The notes: a model not told the origin generated them from the sequence alone. A DNA stretch of 15,256 nt from Sulfurivirga caldicuralii (GCA_015661715.1 DQVN01000067.1:1-15256), one strand, 5' to 3'; counted from the first letter of the stretch, positions 7,787 through 15,256 are shown. Translations and numbers: made by a program.

Positions 7787-8320
7787 TTATTTGTTGAGGG
7801 CTGCCTTTTTCTGCTTCTGCAGCCGCTTGAGATAGGACAAGATCTTCTGGGTCAGATCAATACGCTGGCTGCTGAAGGCGATGCCGTCATACAGGATCAG
7901 GTCAAACTGTTCTTTGCGGCCGATCTCTCGAATGGCTTGATTGATCAACGCTTGCAGCTTGGCCAGCTCCTCATTGCGCCGAAGATTGACCAGCTCTTGA
8001 ATATCCGCACGCCGCCGCTGAATCTCCCGGGCCAACAGGGCAATTTCCCGCTCTTTGACTGCCCGCTGCTCCGGGCTCAAGGTTAATTTGTTTTTCTGAA
8101 ATTCACTGCGCAGCTTCTCCACCTTCTGCATCAATTGCTGAAGCTGCTTTTGCTGCGGGGCAAATTCCTGCTCCAAACGCTGACTGGCGGCTTTGGCCTG
8201 AGGCGCTTGCTCAATCAAGAGGTTGACATTCACCACCCCTACTTTGGCGGAAAACTCAGCGGAATGGGCCGACGTAACCAATGCCAGTGTCAGCACAAAA
8301 AACCATAATGCTTTCTTCAT
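7787..8320 (-). CDS. skp: periplasmic chaperone Skp/OmpH family protein
   Basis: Skp homologues are trimeric periplasmic chaperones that hold unfolded outer-membrane proteins for delivery to the BAM complex. The protein is 177 aa (E. coli Skp 161). It has a signal peptide (MKKALWFFVLTLALVTSAHSA, cleavage near residue 21), a short VGVVNVN strand, then a long charged Gln/Lys/Glu/Arg-rich segment (about 40-135) typical of the coiled-coil tentacles, and a C-terminal strand/helix (FDLILYDGIAF to the end). ATG at 8320 shares one base with the bamA TGA (TGATG), and AGGGA lies 10 nt upstream. The position between bamA and lpxD is conserved. Sequence similarity in this family is low, so the call rests on composition, architecture and context. 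Confidence 0.92.
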   Translation of the reverse strand: MKKALWFFVLTLALVTSAHSAEFSAKVGVVNVNLLIEQAPQAKAASQRLEQEFAPQQKQLQQLMQKVEKLRSEFQKNKLTLSPEQRAVKEREIALLAREIQRRRADIQELVNLRRNEELAKLQALINQAIREIGRKEQFDLILYDGIAFSSQRIDLTQKILSYLKRLQKQKKAALNK

Positions 8321-10605
8321 CAGAACGGCATCCCTAAACTAAATTGAAATGACTGCAACTTATCATTATCCCCATAGCGAACCGGGCTGGCAAACGACAG
8401 CGCCAAGGGACCGACAGGGGTGATCCAGTTTAACATGAAGCCTGCAGAGACTCGCAGTTGATCCCAGTTGATCTGATCCACAGAAGGATAAACATAGCCG
8501 TAATCCACAAACAGGCTCACCCTCAGGTTACTGGAGTCCTCAATAAAGGGAAACGGGGAAATCAAGGCAAAGGTCCCGGTGATACGGAGATCTCCTCCTT
8601 TGGCCACATCTGTTCCATCTGTGGCCAAATCATAATGTTCGCCCAGGCTATTGGGCTCAAATCCTCGGACAGAACGGATTCCCCCCGCATAAAAGCGTTC
8701 AAAAAACGGCAAACTGTTTAAATCCCCATACCCTGTTCCCCAGGCCACATCCAAGGCGCTTTTAAGTGTAAAAGCCGTCGTTAATGGGAAATAGTGACTG
8801 CCACGCAATGTCAGTTTGCCATAACCCAAAGATGTTGCGATAGGCAAAACCGCCTCAGCGGACACACTCAGGCGACGACCTTCAGTAGGAAAATAAAAGG
8901 CATTTGTCGTATTGTAACGCCAGCCAAGATTGACCAGTGGAGTTAAATACTGATCGTCATGCTCAGCAACAAAATTGGTACATACCTGGAAATTTTCACC
9001 GCAGACCAAAGTATCCCGTTTAATTTTGACCCCATAGTTGAACTGGCTGTGCTCGCTGAGGGGAATACTGCTGAAAACCGTCCCACCCAGGGTATTGAGG
9101 GTGTAATTGGCAATATACAACTCATCGGCATTCACTTCACGCCAAAAAGCACCCACCCCTAAGCTGACGCCATTCGGCGTGAAATAAGGGTTAACCAAGG
9201 TGACATCCAGCGTTTTACTGGCATTGTTGGTGCTCACTTTGATATTGGCGGTATTGCCACTACCCAACACATTCCGTTCTGCAACCCCTAAGGAAAAAGT
9301 CACCCCCTGCAACTGTGAGTAGCCCACCGAGGCTGTAAAAGAGCCGGTCGGCTGCTCTTCCACCTCCACCACCAGATCGACAAGATCCGGTGCAATCGGT
9401 TGCGTACGGATATCCACCCGTTTGAAATAACCTAGTTTTTGTAAACGGCGCTTAGATAACTCAACCAAGGTGAGAGAATAAGGCGCGCTTTCCAATTGAC
9501 GCAACTCACGGCGCACCACATGGTCGCGCGTCCGCGTATTACCCTTAATCTGAATACGGCGCACATACACCCGGGCACCCGTATCAATCCAGAAGGCCAT
9601 ATCCGCTATACGCTTTTCCTTATCCAGCTTGGGACGGGGGATGACCTGCGCATTGGCATAGGCATGTTCGCTATAGTGATCCTTCAGGGCGTTGACGGTA
9701 TCGATAATCGCCTGCCGGGAAAAGCGCTGCCCGGTTTTAATCTCTAACAAAGCTTTCAATTGCGCCTCGGGCAACTTCAAGTCACCCTGCAGATCCACTT
9801 TGCCAATGCGATAGACCGGCCCTTCATGAAGGTTGATGGTGATATAAACCCGCTGACGGTCGGGCGCTAAACGCACTTGGGTTGAGCGCAAGGTAAACTC
9901 CGCAAAGCCTCGGTCCATGTAGTAGCGCTGAATCTTATCCAGATCCCCTTGCAAAGCAGCCTTATCGTACTGTTCGCCAGGTTGCAGCATCATCAAGCGC
10001 AGCAACTGCTGATCTGAAAAGGCTTTATTGCCAACAAAGGCGATCCGCCCGATGGTGGCGGGTGCACCTTCATGAATCTTCAGCAACAAGGCCACCCGAT
10101 TGCGTGGCAGAGTGTGCGTCTCCACCTGGATCGTGGCACCATAGTACCCCAGGTTCTGATACCGCTGGCGCAGATCCTGGACAATACGCTCCAGCTGTCT
10201 AAGACTGTAGATACGACCTTTGGTAATCCCTAAAACCTCCAGTCCCTTTTTAAGGTCTTCGGTACTGATCAGATCATTGCCTTCAATCTTAATTTCTGCA
10301 ATAGTGGGCCGCTCCACCACCTTAACAATTAAGGTGTGGCCATCACGAAAAAGTGCCGCAGTTTTAAAAAAACCGGTGGCGTAAAGGGTTTTTAAGGCCA
10401 TCTGAGCCTGCTGCGGCGTCAACTGTTGCCCGGGCCCGATGGTCAGATAACTGCGAATGGTTTCGTGACTGATGCGCTGCGCCCCGACAATTTTCACTGC
10501 ATCCACCTTAAACGGTGCAAAAGCAGCCTGTACCCAACCGGAAAGCGCCAGCAACACACCCACCAATACTGCACGCCAAACCGTCATAAAATTTCTATCA
10601 ACCAT
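8320..10605 (-). CDS. bamA: outer membrane protein assembly factor BamA (Omp85)
   Basis: Central subunit of the BAM complex, which folds and inserts beta-barrel proteins into the outer membrane. The protein is 761 aa (E. coli 810). A signal peptide ends near residue 28-30. Five POTRA domains follow at roughly 31-98, 100-179, 182-265, 266-344 and 346-418, and then a C-terminal 16-strand barrel (about 420-761). The loop-6 motif VRGF is at 646-649 and the last residue is Phe. A Cys pair (Cys535, Cys542) lies in a predicted loop between strands 7 and 8; loop 6 has no Cys, unlike E. coli. Start is uncertain: ATG 10605 overlaps rseP by 8 nt, and ATG 10587 (MTVWRAV) also leaves a good signal peptide; neither has a strong ribosome binding site. 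Confidence 0.97.
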   Translation of the reverse strand: MVDRNFMTVWRAVLVGVLLALSGWVQAAFAPFKVDAVKIVGAQRISHETIRSYLTIGPGQQLTPQQAQMALKTLYATGFFKTAALFRDGHTLIVKVVERPTIAEIKIEGNDLISTEDLKKGLEVLGITKGRIYSLRQLERIVQDLRQRYQNLGYYGATIQVETHTLPRNRVALLLKIHEGAPATIGRIAFVGNKAFSDQQLLRLMMLQPGEQYDKAALQGDLDKIQRYYMDRGFAEFTLRSTQVRLAPDRQRVYITINLHEGPVYRIGKVDLQGDLKLPEAQLKALLEIKTGQRFSRQAIIDTVNALKDHYSEHAYANAQVIPRPKLDKEKRIADMAFWIDTGARVYVRRIQIKGNTRTRDHVVRRELRQLESAPYSLTLVELSKRRLQKLGYFKRVDIRTQPIAPDLVDLVVEVEEQPTGSFTASVGYSQLQGVTFSLGVAERNVLGSGNTANIKVSTNNASKTLDVTLVNPYFTPNGVSLGVGAFWREVNADELYIANYTLNTLGGTVFSSIPLSEHSQFNYGVKIKRDTLVCGENFQVCTNFVAEHDDQYLTPLVNLGWRYNTTNAFYFPTEGRRLSVSAEAVLPIATSLGYGKLTLRGSHYFPLTTAFTLKSALDVAWGTGYGDLNSLPFFERFYAGGIRSVRGFEPNSLGEHYDLATDGTDVAKGGDLRITGTFALISPFPFIEDSSNLRVSLFVDYGYVYPSVDQINWDQLRVSAGFMLNWITPVGPLALSFASPVRYGDNDKLQSFQFSLGMPF

Positions 10606-11929
10606 AGATCAACCGTATCATGTCATTGGAAAGCGCCAGCAGCATCAAAAATAACAGCACCGCCAGCCCCACTTTCTGCGCGGCCACCTGAAAGGATTCA
10701 GGGAGGGGACGACCGACCAGCCATTCAAACAAATCAAATAAAATATGCCCGCCATCCAGCAGCGGTATTGGCAATAGATTCAACAGGCCCAGGCTTAAAC
10801 TAATCAATCCCATCAGCATCAGAAAGCTGATCCATCCCTGCACTAACGCCTGACCGGAAAACTGGGCGATACTAACTGGGCCGGAGAGATTATGCAAACC
10901 GGCTTCACCTGTTAACATGCGCCCTAACATCTCCAGTGTCATGGTAAAAAACTGCCACCCCTTATGCCAGCCCTGCGCCAACGCCTCGACCAACCCATAA
11001 CGAACCTGCGCCCGGAAAGGTTCCGGTAACGCTTGATCCATATCTACCTTCACCCCTAACCGGCCTGAGCCATCCTTCCCCTGTCCCACCTGAACAGATA
11101 CCACCTGCTCAATACCTTGACGTTCAATGGTCAGCACCACTTGCTGACCCCCCAGCGCTTTGATCGCTTGAACCACATCATGCCATTGACGCACCGGTTT
11201 TCCGCCAATGGCAACAATCCGATCCCCCGGTTGCAAGCCTGCCTGCTCTGCAGGGCTGCCGGGCAATATTTCTCCAATTATAGGTTGCAAGGGTGGCATC
11301 TTAGGCGACAGATTTTGCTGCACCAGCCACTGCCTAATCTCACCATCAACACTCAATCCCTGCAAGGGAAGAATCCGGTCATATTGCGACATTTGCGGCC
11401 ACAGCACACCAGAGAGCATCACCTGCGCCTTCTCAGACAATCGCTGCTGGATGATGGCCCCCTGCAAATCGCCCCAGCTATACACCGGGTGTTGATCCAC
11501 CTGCTGCACGATCCACCAACCCTCCTGCTGGGGTGGAGGCGTCAAGGTGGGTCGCACGGTTTCATAGCCAAGCCAAAAGATCAAGGCAAACACCCACCAG
11601 GCAAAAAGCAGATTGATCAACGGCCCGGCCGCCACCACCGCAATCCGCTTCCACGGCGGCTGTCGATTAAATGCCCGATCCCGCTCCACTTCAGGAACCG
11701 GCCCCTCCCGCTCATCAAGCATCTTGACATAGCCGCCCAGAGGGATCGCACTCAACGCCCACTCAGTTTCGCCCCATTGCCGACGCCATAGAATGGGGCC
11801 AAAGCCAATGGAGAAACGCAGCACCTTGATATTAAACAAACGTGCCACAGCATAATGGCCCCACTCGTGGATAAACACCAGGACCCCAAGCAAAATGGCA
11901 AAACCCAGCAGGCTATACAATAGGCTCAT
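10598..11929 (-). CDS. rseP: RIP metalloprotease RseP (site-2 protease)
   Basis: Inner-membrane zinc protease that cuts anti-sigma factor RseA within the membrane to release sigma-E, and also clears remnant signal peptides. The protein is 443 aa (E. coli 450). The zinc-binding HEWGH (HExxH) is at 21-25 in the first membrane segment, and the third zinc ligand is in LLDGGH at 390-395 (Asp392). A clear PDZ domain lies in the middle (GEILPGSPAEQAGLQPGDRI region); the first PDZ is present but less obvious. Hydrophobic segments also occur near 85-105 and in the last 120 residues. The ATG at 11929 overlaps the cdsA TGA as ATGA; the in-frame ATG at 11968 would add 13 Gly-rich residues that shadow the cdsA tail. 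No dxr gene separates it from cdsA. Confidence 0.96.
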   Translation of the reverse strand: MSLLYSLLGFAILLGVLVFIHEWGHYAVARLFNIKVLRFSIGFGPILWRRQWGETEWALSAIPLGGYVKMLDEREGPVPEVERDRAFNRQPPWKRIAVVAAGPLINLLFAWWVFALIFWLGYETVRPTLTPPPQQEGWWIVQQVDQHPVYSWGDLQGAIIQQRLSEKAQVMLSGVLWPQMSQYDRILPLQGLSVDGEIRQWLVQQNLSPKMPPLQPIIGEILPGSPAEQAGLQPGDRIVAIGGKPVRQWHDVVQAIKALGGQQVVLTIERQGIEQVVSVQVGQGKDGSGRLGVKVDMDQALPEPFRAQVRYGLVEALAQGWHKGWQFFTMTLEMLGRMLTGEAGLHNLSGPVSIAQFSGQALVQGWISFLMLMGLISLSLGLLNLLPIPLLDGGHILFDLFEWLVGRPLPESFQVAAQKVGLAVLLFLMLLALSNDMIRLIYG

Positions 11930-12732
11930 GCTGCCGACCCCATTGCCACAGCCACCCACCCCATCCACGGCAGCGCCATCAGCAGGCTATCAATTCGATC
12001 CAGAATGCCGCCATGGCCGGGTAACAGATGGGAACTATCCTTCATGCCCTGCCAGCGTTTCAACACACTTTCAAACAGATCCCCCATAACAGACGCACCG
12101 GCGATCAATCCAAAAAGGAACAACTGCAGCAGACTCCACTGCGTCGGCCAGAGCCATGCCCCCACCGCAACACCCAATAGGACTGCCACCAGGCCACCGG
12201 CCACGCCTTCCCATGTTTTTCCCGGGCTGATGGTCGGTGCCAATTTATGTCGGCCAAAGCGTCGGCCGGCAAAGTAGGCGCCCATATCCATCAGCCAGAC
12301 CAGCGACATCCACCACACCACCACGGCCGGGCCAAAACGCAACAAGCTGTGAAACAGCGACCAGGCAAATAAAAATAGTACCACCACACCCAGCATCAGC
12401 AATGGTAAGCTCGCCAGCCGCCACTGACCATGGGTGCGCGCAAAATGGTAGAGAATGAAAGGCACCAGCCCGCCCCAAAGGAGCAGCAGCCACAGCAACA
12501 TGTGCGCCTCAATGGAAACCTGCAGACCGAACCAGGTGAAGATGGCCAGCCCCAAAGCATAGGCCCACTGCAGCGCCATACTACGCAAACCCGCCAACCG
12601 CGCCCACTCCCATCCCGCCAGGGCGGTCAACCCTGTCAAAACGAACAGCCACAGCTGCCCATCGCCCCAGACCAAAATGGCCGTCAACATCAGGAGCAAA
12701 GCCAGGGCTGTGATCAGGCGAGCCTTCAGCAT
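11926..12732 (-). CDS. cdsA: phosphatidate cytidylyltransferase (CdsA)
   Basis: Makes CDP-diacylglycerol from phosphatidic acid and CTP at the inner membrane, the branch point to phosphatidylethanolamine and phosphatidylglycerol. The protein is 268 aa, highly hydrophobic with about eight membrane segments. The C-terminal family signature is intact: LKRWQGMKDSSHLLPGHGGI followed by LDRIDSL. SPGKTWEG, also typical, lies upstream of it. ATG at 12732 is preceded by GGAGG with a 4-nt spacer. The start overlaps the uppS end by 7 nt, and the stop overlaps the rseP start by ATGA. Confidence 0.97.
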   Translation of the reverse strand: MLKARLITALALLLMLTAILVWGDGQLWLFVLTGLTALAGWEWARLAGLRSMALQWAYALGLAIFTWFGLQVSIEAHMLLWLLLLWGGLVPFILYHFARTHGQWRLASLPLLMLGVVVLFLFAWSLFHSLLRFGPAVVVWWMSLVWLMDMGAYFAGRRFGRHKLAPTISPGKTWEGVAGGLVAVLLGVAVGAWLWPTQWSLLQLFLFGLIAGASVMGDLFESVLKRWQGMKDSSHLLPGHGGILDRIDSLLMALPWMGWVAVAMGSAA

Positions 12733-13436
12733 GCATCCTCCACCCGACCAAAACGGCGCTGACGCTGGCTGAATGCCTGCAAGGCCTCCTCTAAAGCCTG
12801 TCGATCGAAGTCAGGCCACAAGGTGGAGACGAAATAAAGTTCGGTGTAAGCCAGTTGCCAGATCAAAAAATTACTGAGCCGCTGCTCACCCCCGGTACGG
12901 ATCAGCAGATCGGGCTCCGGCAAACCGGCCGTCGAAAGATAACGTTCAATGGCTTCTTCGGTGATGGCATCAGGGGCGCACCCCGCTTTCAATAAGTGAC
13001 GCACCGCTTGAACAATATCCCAACGCCCACCATAGTTGGCCGCCACATTGAGCACCATGGCATCATTATTGGCCGTCAAACGCTCCGTCTCTTCAATGGC
13101 CGCCTGGATAGGCGGCTCAAAGCGGCTGCGATCGCCAATGACACGCAGGCGTATGTTATTGTCATGCAGCGCATCCCGCTCCTTGTGCAGGGCGTCCAGA
13201 AAGAGCTGCATCAGGGCAGAAACCTCTTCCTGAGGACGCTGCCAGTTTTCCGTGCTGAAAGCAAACAGCGTCAGCACTTCAACCCCCGCTTCCGCACAGG
13301 CCTGAACCACCTCCCGAACCCGCTGAGCCCCTTTGCGATGCCCCATGAATCGGGGCATCATGCGCTTTTTGGCCCAACGCCCATTGCCATCCATAATAAT
13401 GGCTACATGGCGCGGGATACGCTGCTGTTCGCTCAC
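12726..13436 (-). CDS. uppS: undecaprenyl diphosphate synthase (UppS)
   Basis: Cis-prenyltransferase that extends farnesyl diphosphate with eight isopentenyl units to C55 undecaprenyl diphosphate, the carrier lipid for peptidoglycan and O-antigen. The protein is 236 aa (E. coli 253). Catalytic Asp16 sits in IIMDGNGRWA (13-22). Other family blocks are FMGHRKGA, LFAFSTENWQRP (57-68) and LIRTGGEQRLSNFLIWQ (178-194). The start codon is GTG at 13436, one base after the frr stop, with GGAAG about 8 nt upstream. In E. coli dxr lies between frr and this gene; here frr is directly adjacent. Confidence 0.97.
   Translation of the reverse strand: MSEQQRIPRHVAIIMDGNGRWAKKRMMPRFMGHRKGAQRVREVVQACAEAGVEVLTLFAFSTENWQRPQEEVSALMQLFLDALHKERDALHDNNIRLRVIGDRSRFEPPIQAAIEETERLTANNDAMVLNVAANYGGRWDIVQAVRHLLKAGCAPDAITEEAIERYLSTAGLPEPDLLIRTGGEQRLSNFLIWQLAYTELYFVSTLWPDFDRQALEEALQAFSQRQRRFGRVEDAC
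12737..12741 (-). promoter_or_regulatory. ribosome binding site of cdsA inside uppS
   Basis: Reads GGAGG on the - strand, 4 nt before the cdsA ATG at 12732, within the last codons of uppS. An out-of-frame ATG at 12736 is not used for cdsA. Confidence 0.6.
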
Positions 13437-13437
13437 G

Positions 13438-13995
13438 TTACACTTCCAACAAGGCGGCTTCCCTTTCCTTCAGCAACGCTTCCACCTGCTCAATGTACTT
13501 ATCCGTCAACTTCTGCACCTGCTCTTCCGCCCGATGCGCTTCGTCTTCACTGATTTCCTTCTCCTTAAGCAGATCCTTAATATCGCCATTGGCATCCCGG
13601 CGGATATTACGAATAGCCACCCGTGCGTTTTCCGCCTCTGCCCTGGCAATTTTGCTCAGTTCACGACGCCGCTCTTCTGTCAAGGGCGGCAAAGGAATGC
13701 GCATCACATTACCCACCGTAACCGGATTCACCCCCAGATCAGAGGTCATGATCGCCTTTTCGATCACCGCCACCATCTGCTGTTCCCAAGGCTGCACCAC
13801 TAGGGTACGTGCATCCTCTACGGTGATATTGGCCACTTGACTGACCGGCACTTCCGAGCCGTAATACTCCACTTTAATCGTATCCAAAATGCTCGGATGG
13901 GCCCGACCCGTGCGGATTTTAGAAAACTGATCTTCCAGGCTGTCGATACTCTTTTTCATGCGGTTTTCCGCATCTTGCAAAATTTCCTTGATCAT
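13438..13995 (-). CDS. frr: ribosome recycling factor (Frr/RRF)
   Basis: With EF-G, splits the post-termination ribosome so it can start again. The protein is exactly 185 aa, as in most bacteria. Conserved blocks are [13 protein letters not shown] (27-39), [16 protein letters not shown] near 42-57, the VVQPWEQ block, [23 protein letters not shown], and the C-terminal Lys/Glu-rich helix. ATG at 13995 follows the pyrH TAA by three bases, and its AGGAG ribosome binding site (14004-14008) is within the last pyrH codons. pyrH-frr adjacency is nearly universal. Confidence 0.98.
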   Translation of the reverse strand: MIKEILQDAENRMKKSIDSLEDQFSKIRTGRAHPSILDTIKVEYYGSEVPVSQVANITVEDARTLVVQPWEQQMVAVIEKAIMTSDLGVNPVTVGNVMRIPLPPLTEERRRELSKIARAEAENARVAIRNIRRDANGDIKDLLKEKEISEDEAHRAEEQVQKLTDKYIEQVEALLKEREAALLEV

Positions 13996-13998
13996 CTT

Positions 13999-14715
13999 TT
14001 ATGCTCCTGTCACCACTGTTCCTTCATTTTCACCGTGAACAATGCGCATCAACGCACCTTGTCGGAACATATCAAAAACCACAATCGGCATTTGCTGAGC
14101 ACGGCACAAAGCAAATGCACTCAAATCCATCACTTTCAAGTCGCGGGCGATTACCTCATCGTATGTGAGCCGTTCAAAACGCTCCGCTTGCGGGTTCTTA
14201 GCCGGATCGTCGCTGTAGATGCCATCCACCTTCGTGGCTTTGAGCACTGCATCGGCGGCGATTTCCACACCACGCAAAGCCGCTGCCGTATCCGTGGTCA
14301 CGAACGGATTGCCTGTCCCGCCGGCGAAAATCACCACCTTTCCGGCAGTCAAGGCTTCGCGCGCTGCCATCGCATCCACCGGCCGCGCCACCTCCAGCAT
14401 GGGGATGGCCGACATCAGCACAGCAGGCATGCCATGGGCCATGAGCACATCGCGTAATGCCAAGCCATTGATGAGCGTGCCCATCATCCCCATCTGATCC
14501 TTGGTCACCTTATCAATCTGCGCATTGGCAATCTGCGCACCGCGGAAGATATTCCCGCCTCCCACGACCAGACCCACTTCTACGCCCAAATCATAAATCG
14601 CGCGAATCTGTTCCACCAAAGCCGTCAAGGTGGGCGCATGCAGCCCGAACGACTCCGGTCCCTGCAGGGCCTCGCCGCTGATCTTGAGCAGTATTCGATG
14701 ATAGGTCAATCCCAT
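13999..14715 (-). CDS. pyrH: uridylate kinase (PyrH, UMP kinase)
   Basis: Phosphorylates UMP to UDP in pyrimidine nucleotide synthesis; hexameric and cytosolic. The protein is 238 aa (E. coli 241) of the amino-acid-kinase fold: ILLKISGEAL at 8-17 (Lys11), VGGGNIFRG at 51-59, ARPVDAMAAR, GGTGNPFVTTDTAAALRG, KATKVDGIYSDDP, and FDMF near the C-terminus. The frame is open to an ATG at 14859, but I chose 14715 because GGGAG lies 8 nt upstream and the protein then begins like its relatives. Usually rpsB and tsf lie upstream; here it is the first gene of the operon, divergent from mgtE. Confidence 0.98.
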   Translation of the reverse strand: MGLTYHRILLKISGEALQGPESFGLHAPTLTALVEQIRAIYDLGVEVGLVVGGGNIFRGAQIANAQIDKVTKDQMGMMGTLINGLALRDVLMAHGMPAVLMSAIPMLEVARPVDAMAAREALTAGKVVIFAGGTGNPFVTTDTAAALRGVEIAADAVLKATKVDGIYSDDPAKNPQAERFERLTYDEVIARDLKVMDLSAFALCRAQQMPIVVFDMFRQGALMRIVHGENEGTVVTGA

Positions 14716-14723
14716 GTAGGCAA

Positions 14724-14728
14724 CTCCC
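14724..14728 (-). promoter_or_regulatory. ribosome binding site of pyrH
   Basis: Reads GGGAG on the - strand, 8 nt before the ATG at 14715. It supports this start over the in-frame ATG at 14859. Confidence 0.7.
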
Positions 14729-14742
14729 AAAATTTGCCGCAT

Positions 14743-14751
14743 ATGATAGCA
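14743..14751 (-). promoter_or_regulatory. candidate extended -10 promoter for the pyrH operon
   Basis: On the - strand the sequence reads TGCTATCAT: a -10-like hexamer TATCAT (14743-14748) preceded by the TGn of an extended -10 element. The hexamer 17 bp upstream (ATAATC) is a poor -35, as is common with extended -10 promoters. Initiation would fall near 14736, giving a leader of about 20 nt that keeps the GGGAG site. It is the best candidate I see by eye for starting the 12-gene run. Confidence 0.4.
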
Positions 14752-14785
14752 CGTTGCCCATCCCGGATTATGAACCCATGACCCA

Positions 14786-14815
14786 TTGAATTTATCTCTT
14801 ACAGCCCAATATAAA
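14786..14815 (+). promoter_or_regulatory. candidate sigma-70 promoter for mgtE
   Basis: TTGAAT (14786-14791) and TATAAA (14810-14815) are separated by 18 bp, matching the housekeeping consensus at 4 of 6 and 5 of 6 positions. Initiation would fall near 14822, leaving a leader of about 49 nt before the ATG at 14871. It is within the 155-bp divergent region shared with pyrH. Assigned by eye only. Confidence 0.35.
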
Positions 14816-14870
14816 TGCCTTCCCAATACACGCTTTCCGTAAAATAGCGGCAAATTCAAACAGGTGCCCC

Positions 14871-15256
14871 ATGAGCGAAATTACGCTGACACAAGAACAA
14901 AAAGAACACATTATTGAACAGATTATTAATGCCGCCAAAGCGGGAGATAGCTTGCGTCTGGAAACCCTGCTGCAGGAACTGGTGCCTGAGCAGATTGCCG
15001 AACTGCTGGAAACCACCCCGCCTGAGCTGCGGCACATCATCTGGGAACATGTGGCGCCCGCCATTCAGGGTGAAGTCCTGACACACCTTAATGAAGAGGT
15101 GCGCACCAAGCTGCTGGACACCCTCAACAGCCGGGAGATCCAGGAGCTGGCAGAGGAACTGGAAACCGATGACCTGGTGGATATTGCCCAGTCCCTATCC
15201 GATGAGAATAAGGCGGTCTTACTGGAAGCGCTCGAAGACGACGAGCGCGAAGCCGT
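14871..15256 (+). CDS. mgtE: magnesium transporter MgtE, N-terminal part (runs off the window)
   Basis: MgtE is an inner-membrane Mg2+ channel gated by its cytosolic N and CBS domains. Only 128 complete codons are present and the frame is open to the window end. The visible part is Glu/Leu-rich helical sequence of the MgtE N domain: repeated short acidic helices such as LLQELVPEQIAELLETTP, the IIWEHV and GEVLTHLNEEVR blocks, then ELETDDLVDIAQSL, which is highly typical of the family. CBS and membrane domains would lie beyond the edge. ATG at 14871 is preceded by AGGTG with a 4-nt spacer. It diverges from pyrH. No M-box-like leader is evident. Confidence 0.88.
   Translation, partial: MSEITLTQEQKEHIIEQIINAAKAGDSLRLETLLQELVPEQIAELLETTPPELRHIIWEHVAPAIQGEVLTHLNEEVRTKLLDTLNSREIQELAEELETDDLVDIAQSLSDENKAVLLEALEDDEREA

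Noticed and set aside
10606..10760. Sigma-E promoter (GAACTT/TCTGA-like) just before bamA
   Set aside because: I found neither element at suitable spacing on the - strand in this stretch. A matrix search could still find a diverged site.
11117..11791. 224-codon + strand open frame over rseP
   Set aside because: Antisense shadow of a conserved protease; rich in Pro, Arg and His, as expected from the reverse complement of GC-rich coding sequence.
14716..14859. In-frame N-terminal extension of pyrH to an ATG at 14859
   Set aside because: The extra 48 residues do not resemble PyrH, and the region holds the ribosome binding site and likely promoters. The ATG at 14715 has GGGAG correctly spaced.
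14816..14870. Mg2+ riboswitch (M-box type) before mgtE
   Set aside because: The likely leader is about 50 nt, too short for an M-box, and I see no matching stems or terminator.
1..15256. Mobile elements, CRISPR arrays, tRNA genes, toxin-antitoxin or defence genes
   Set aside because: Every stretch longer than about 160 bp is accounted for by conserved housekeeping genes; I saw no direct-repeat arrays, terminal inverted repeats or tRNA-like sequence.

Overview
The window looks like ordinary chromosome from a beta- or gammaproteobacterium. Base composition is moderately GC-rich, and the gene order pyrH-frr-uppS-cdsA-rseP-bamA-skp-lpxD-fabZ-lpxA-lpxB-rnhB is typical of those classes. I lean towards Gammaproteobacteria but cannot name a genus. 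The glutamate-cysteine ligase is of the type first described in Thiobacillus (Acidithiobacillus) ferrooxidans, not the E. coli type. I see no mobile element, CRISPR array, tRNA, rRNA or sign of recent transfer.

Left block (1-3713, + strand): the 3' part of metF (methylene-tetrahydrofolate reductase, methionine branch), rsmE (16S rRNA m3U1498 methyltransferase), then gshA and gshB (glutathione synthesis). metF/rsmE and gshA/gshB are joined by 4-nt ATGA overlaps. The only spacer is a 34-nt AT-rich stretch before gshA. The theme is sulfur amino acid and thiol metabolism, with an rRNA modification enzyme in the middle.

Right block (14715 down to 3710, - strand): a very compact 12-gene run. pyrH (UMP kinase) and frr (ribosome recycling) are followed by envelope genes. 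uppS makes the undecaprenyl carrier, cdsA makes CDP-diacylglycerol, rseP is the site-2 protease of the sigma-E pathway, bamA is the outer-membrane protein insertase, and ompH/skp is a periplasmic chaperone. lpxD, fabZ, lpxA and lpxB supply lipid A synthesis and hydroxyacyl-ACP metabolism, and rnhB (RNase HII) ends the run. Genes overlap or sit 0-3 nt apart everywhere except a 23-nt gap between ompH and lpxD, which fits one transcription unit with translational coupling. It meets the gsh block tail to tail; the two last genes overlap by 4 bp inside a palindrome that gives both stop codons.

Right edge: a 155-bp divergent region (14716-14870) separates pyrH from the 5' part of mgtE (magnesium transporter), and holds candidate promoters for both.

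I found no undescribed system. The points most worth a second look are: Met169 at the acyl-chain ruler position of LpxA, which predicts a shorter primary acyl chain on lipid A; the absence of dxr from both of its usual places in this cluster; the replacement of rpsB-tsf by a divergent mgtE; the shared palindromic stop; and a cysteine pair in an unusual BamA loop.
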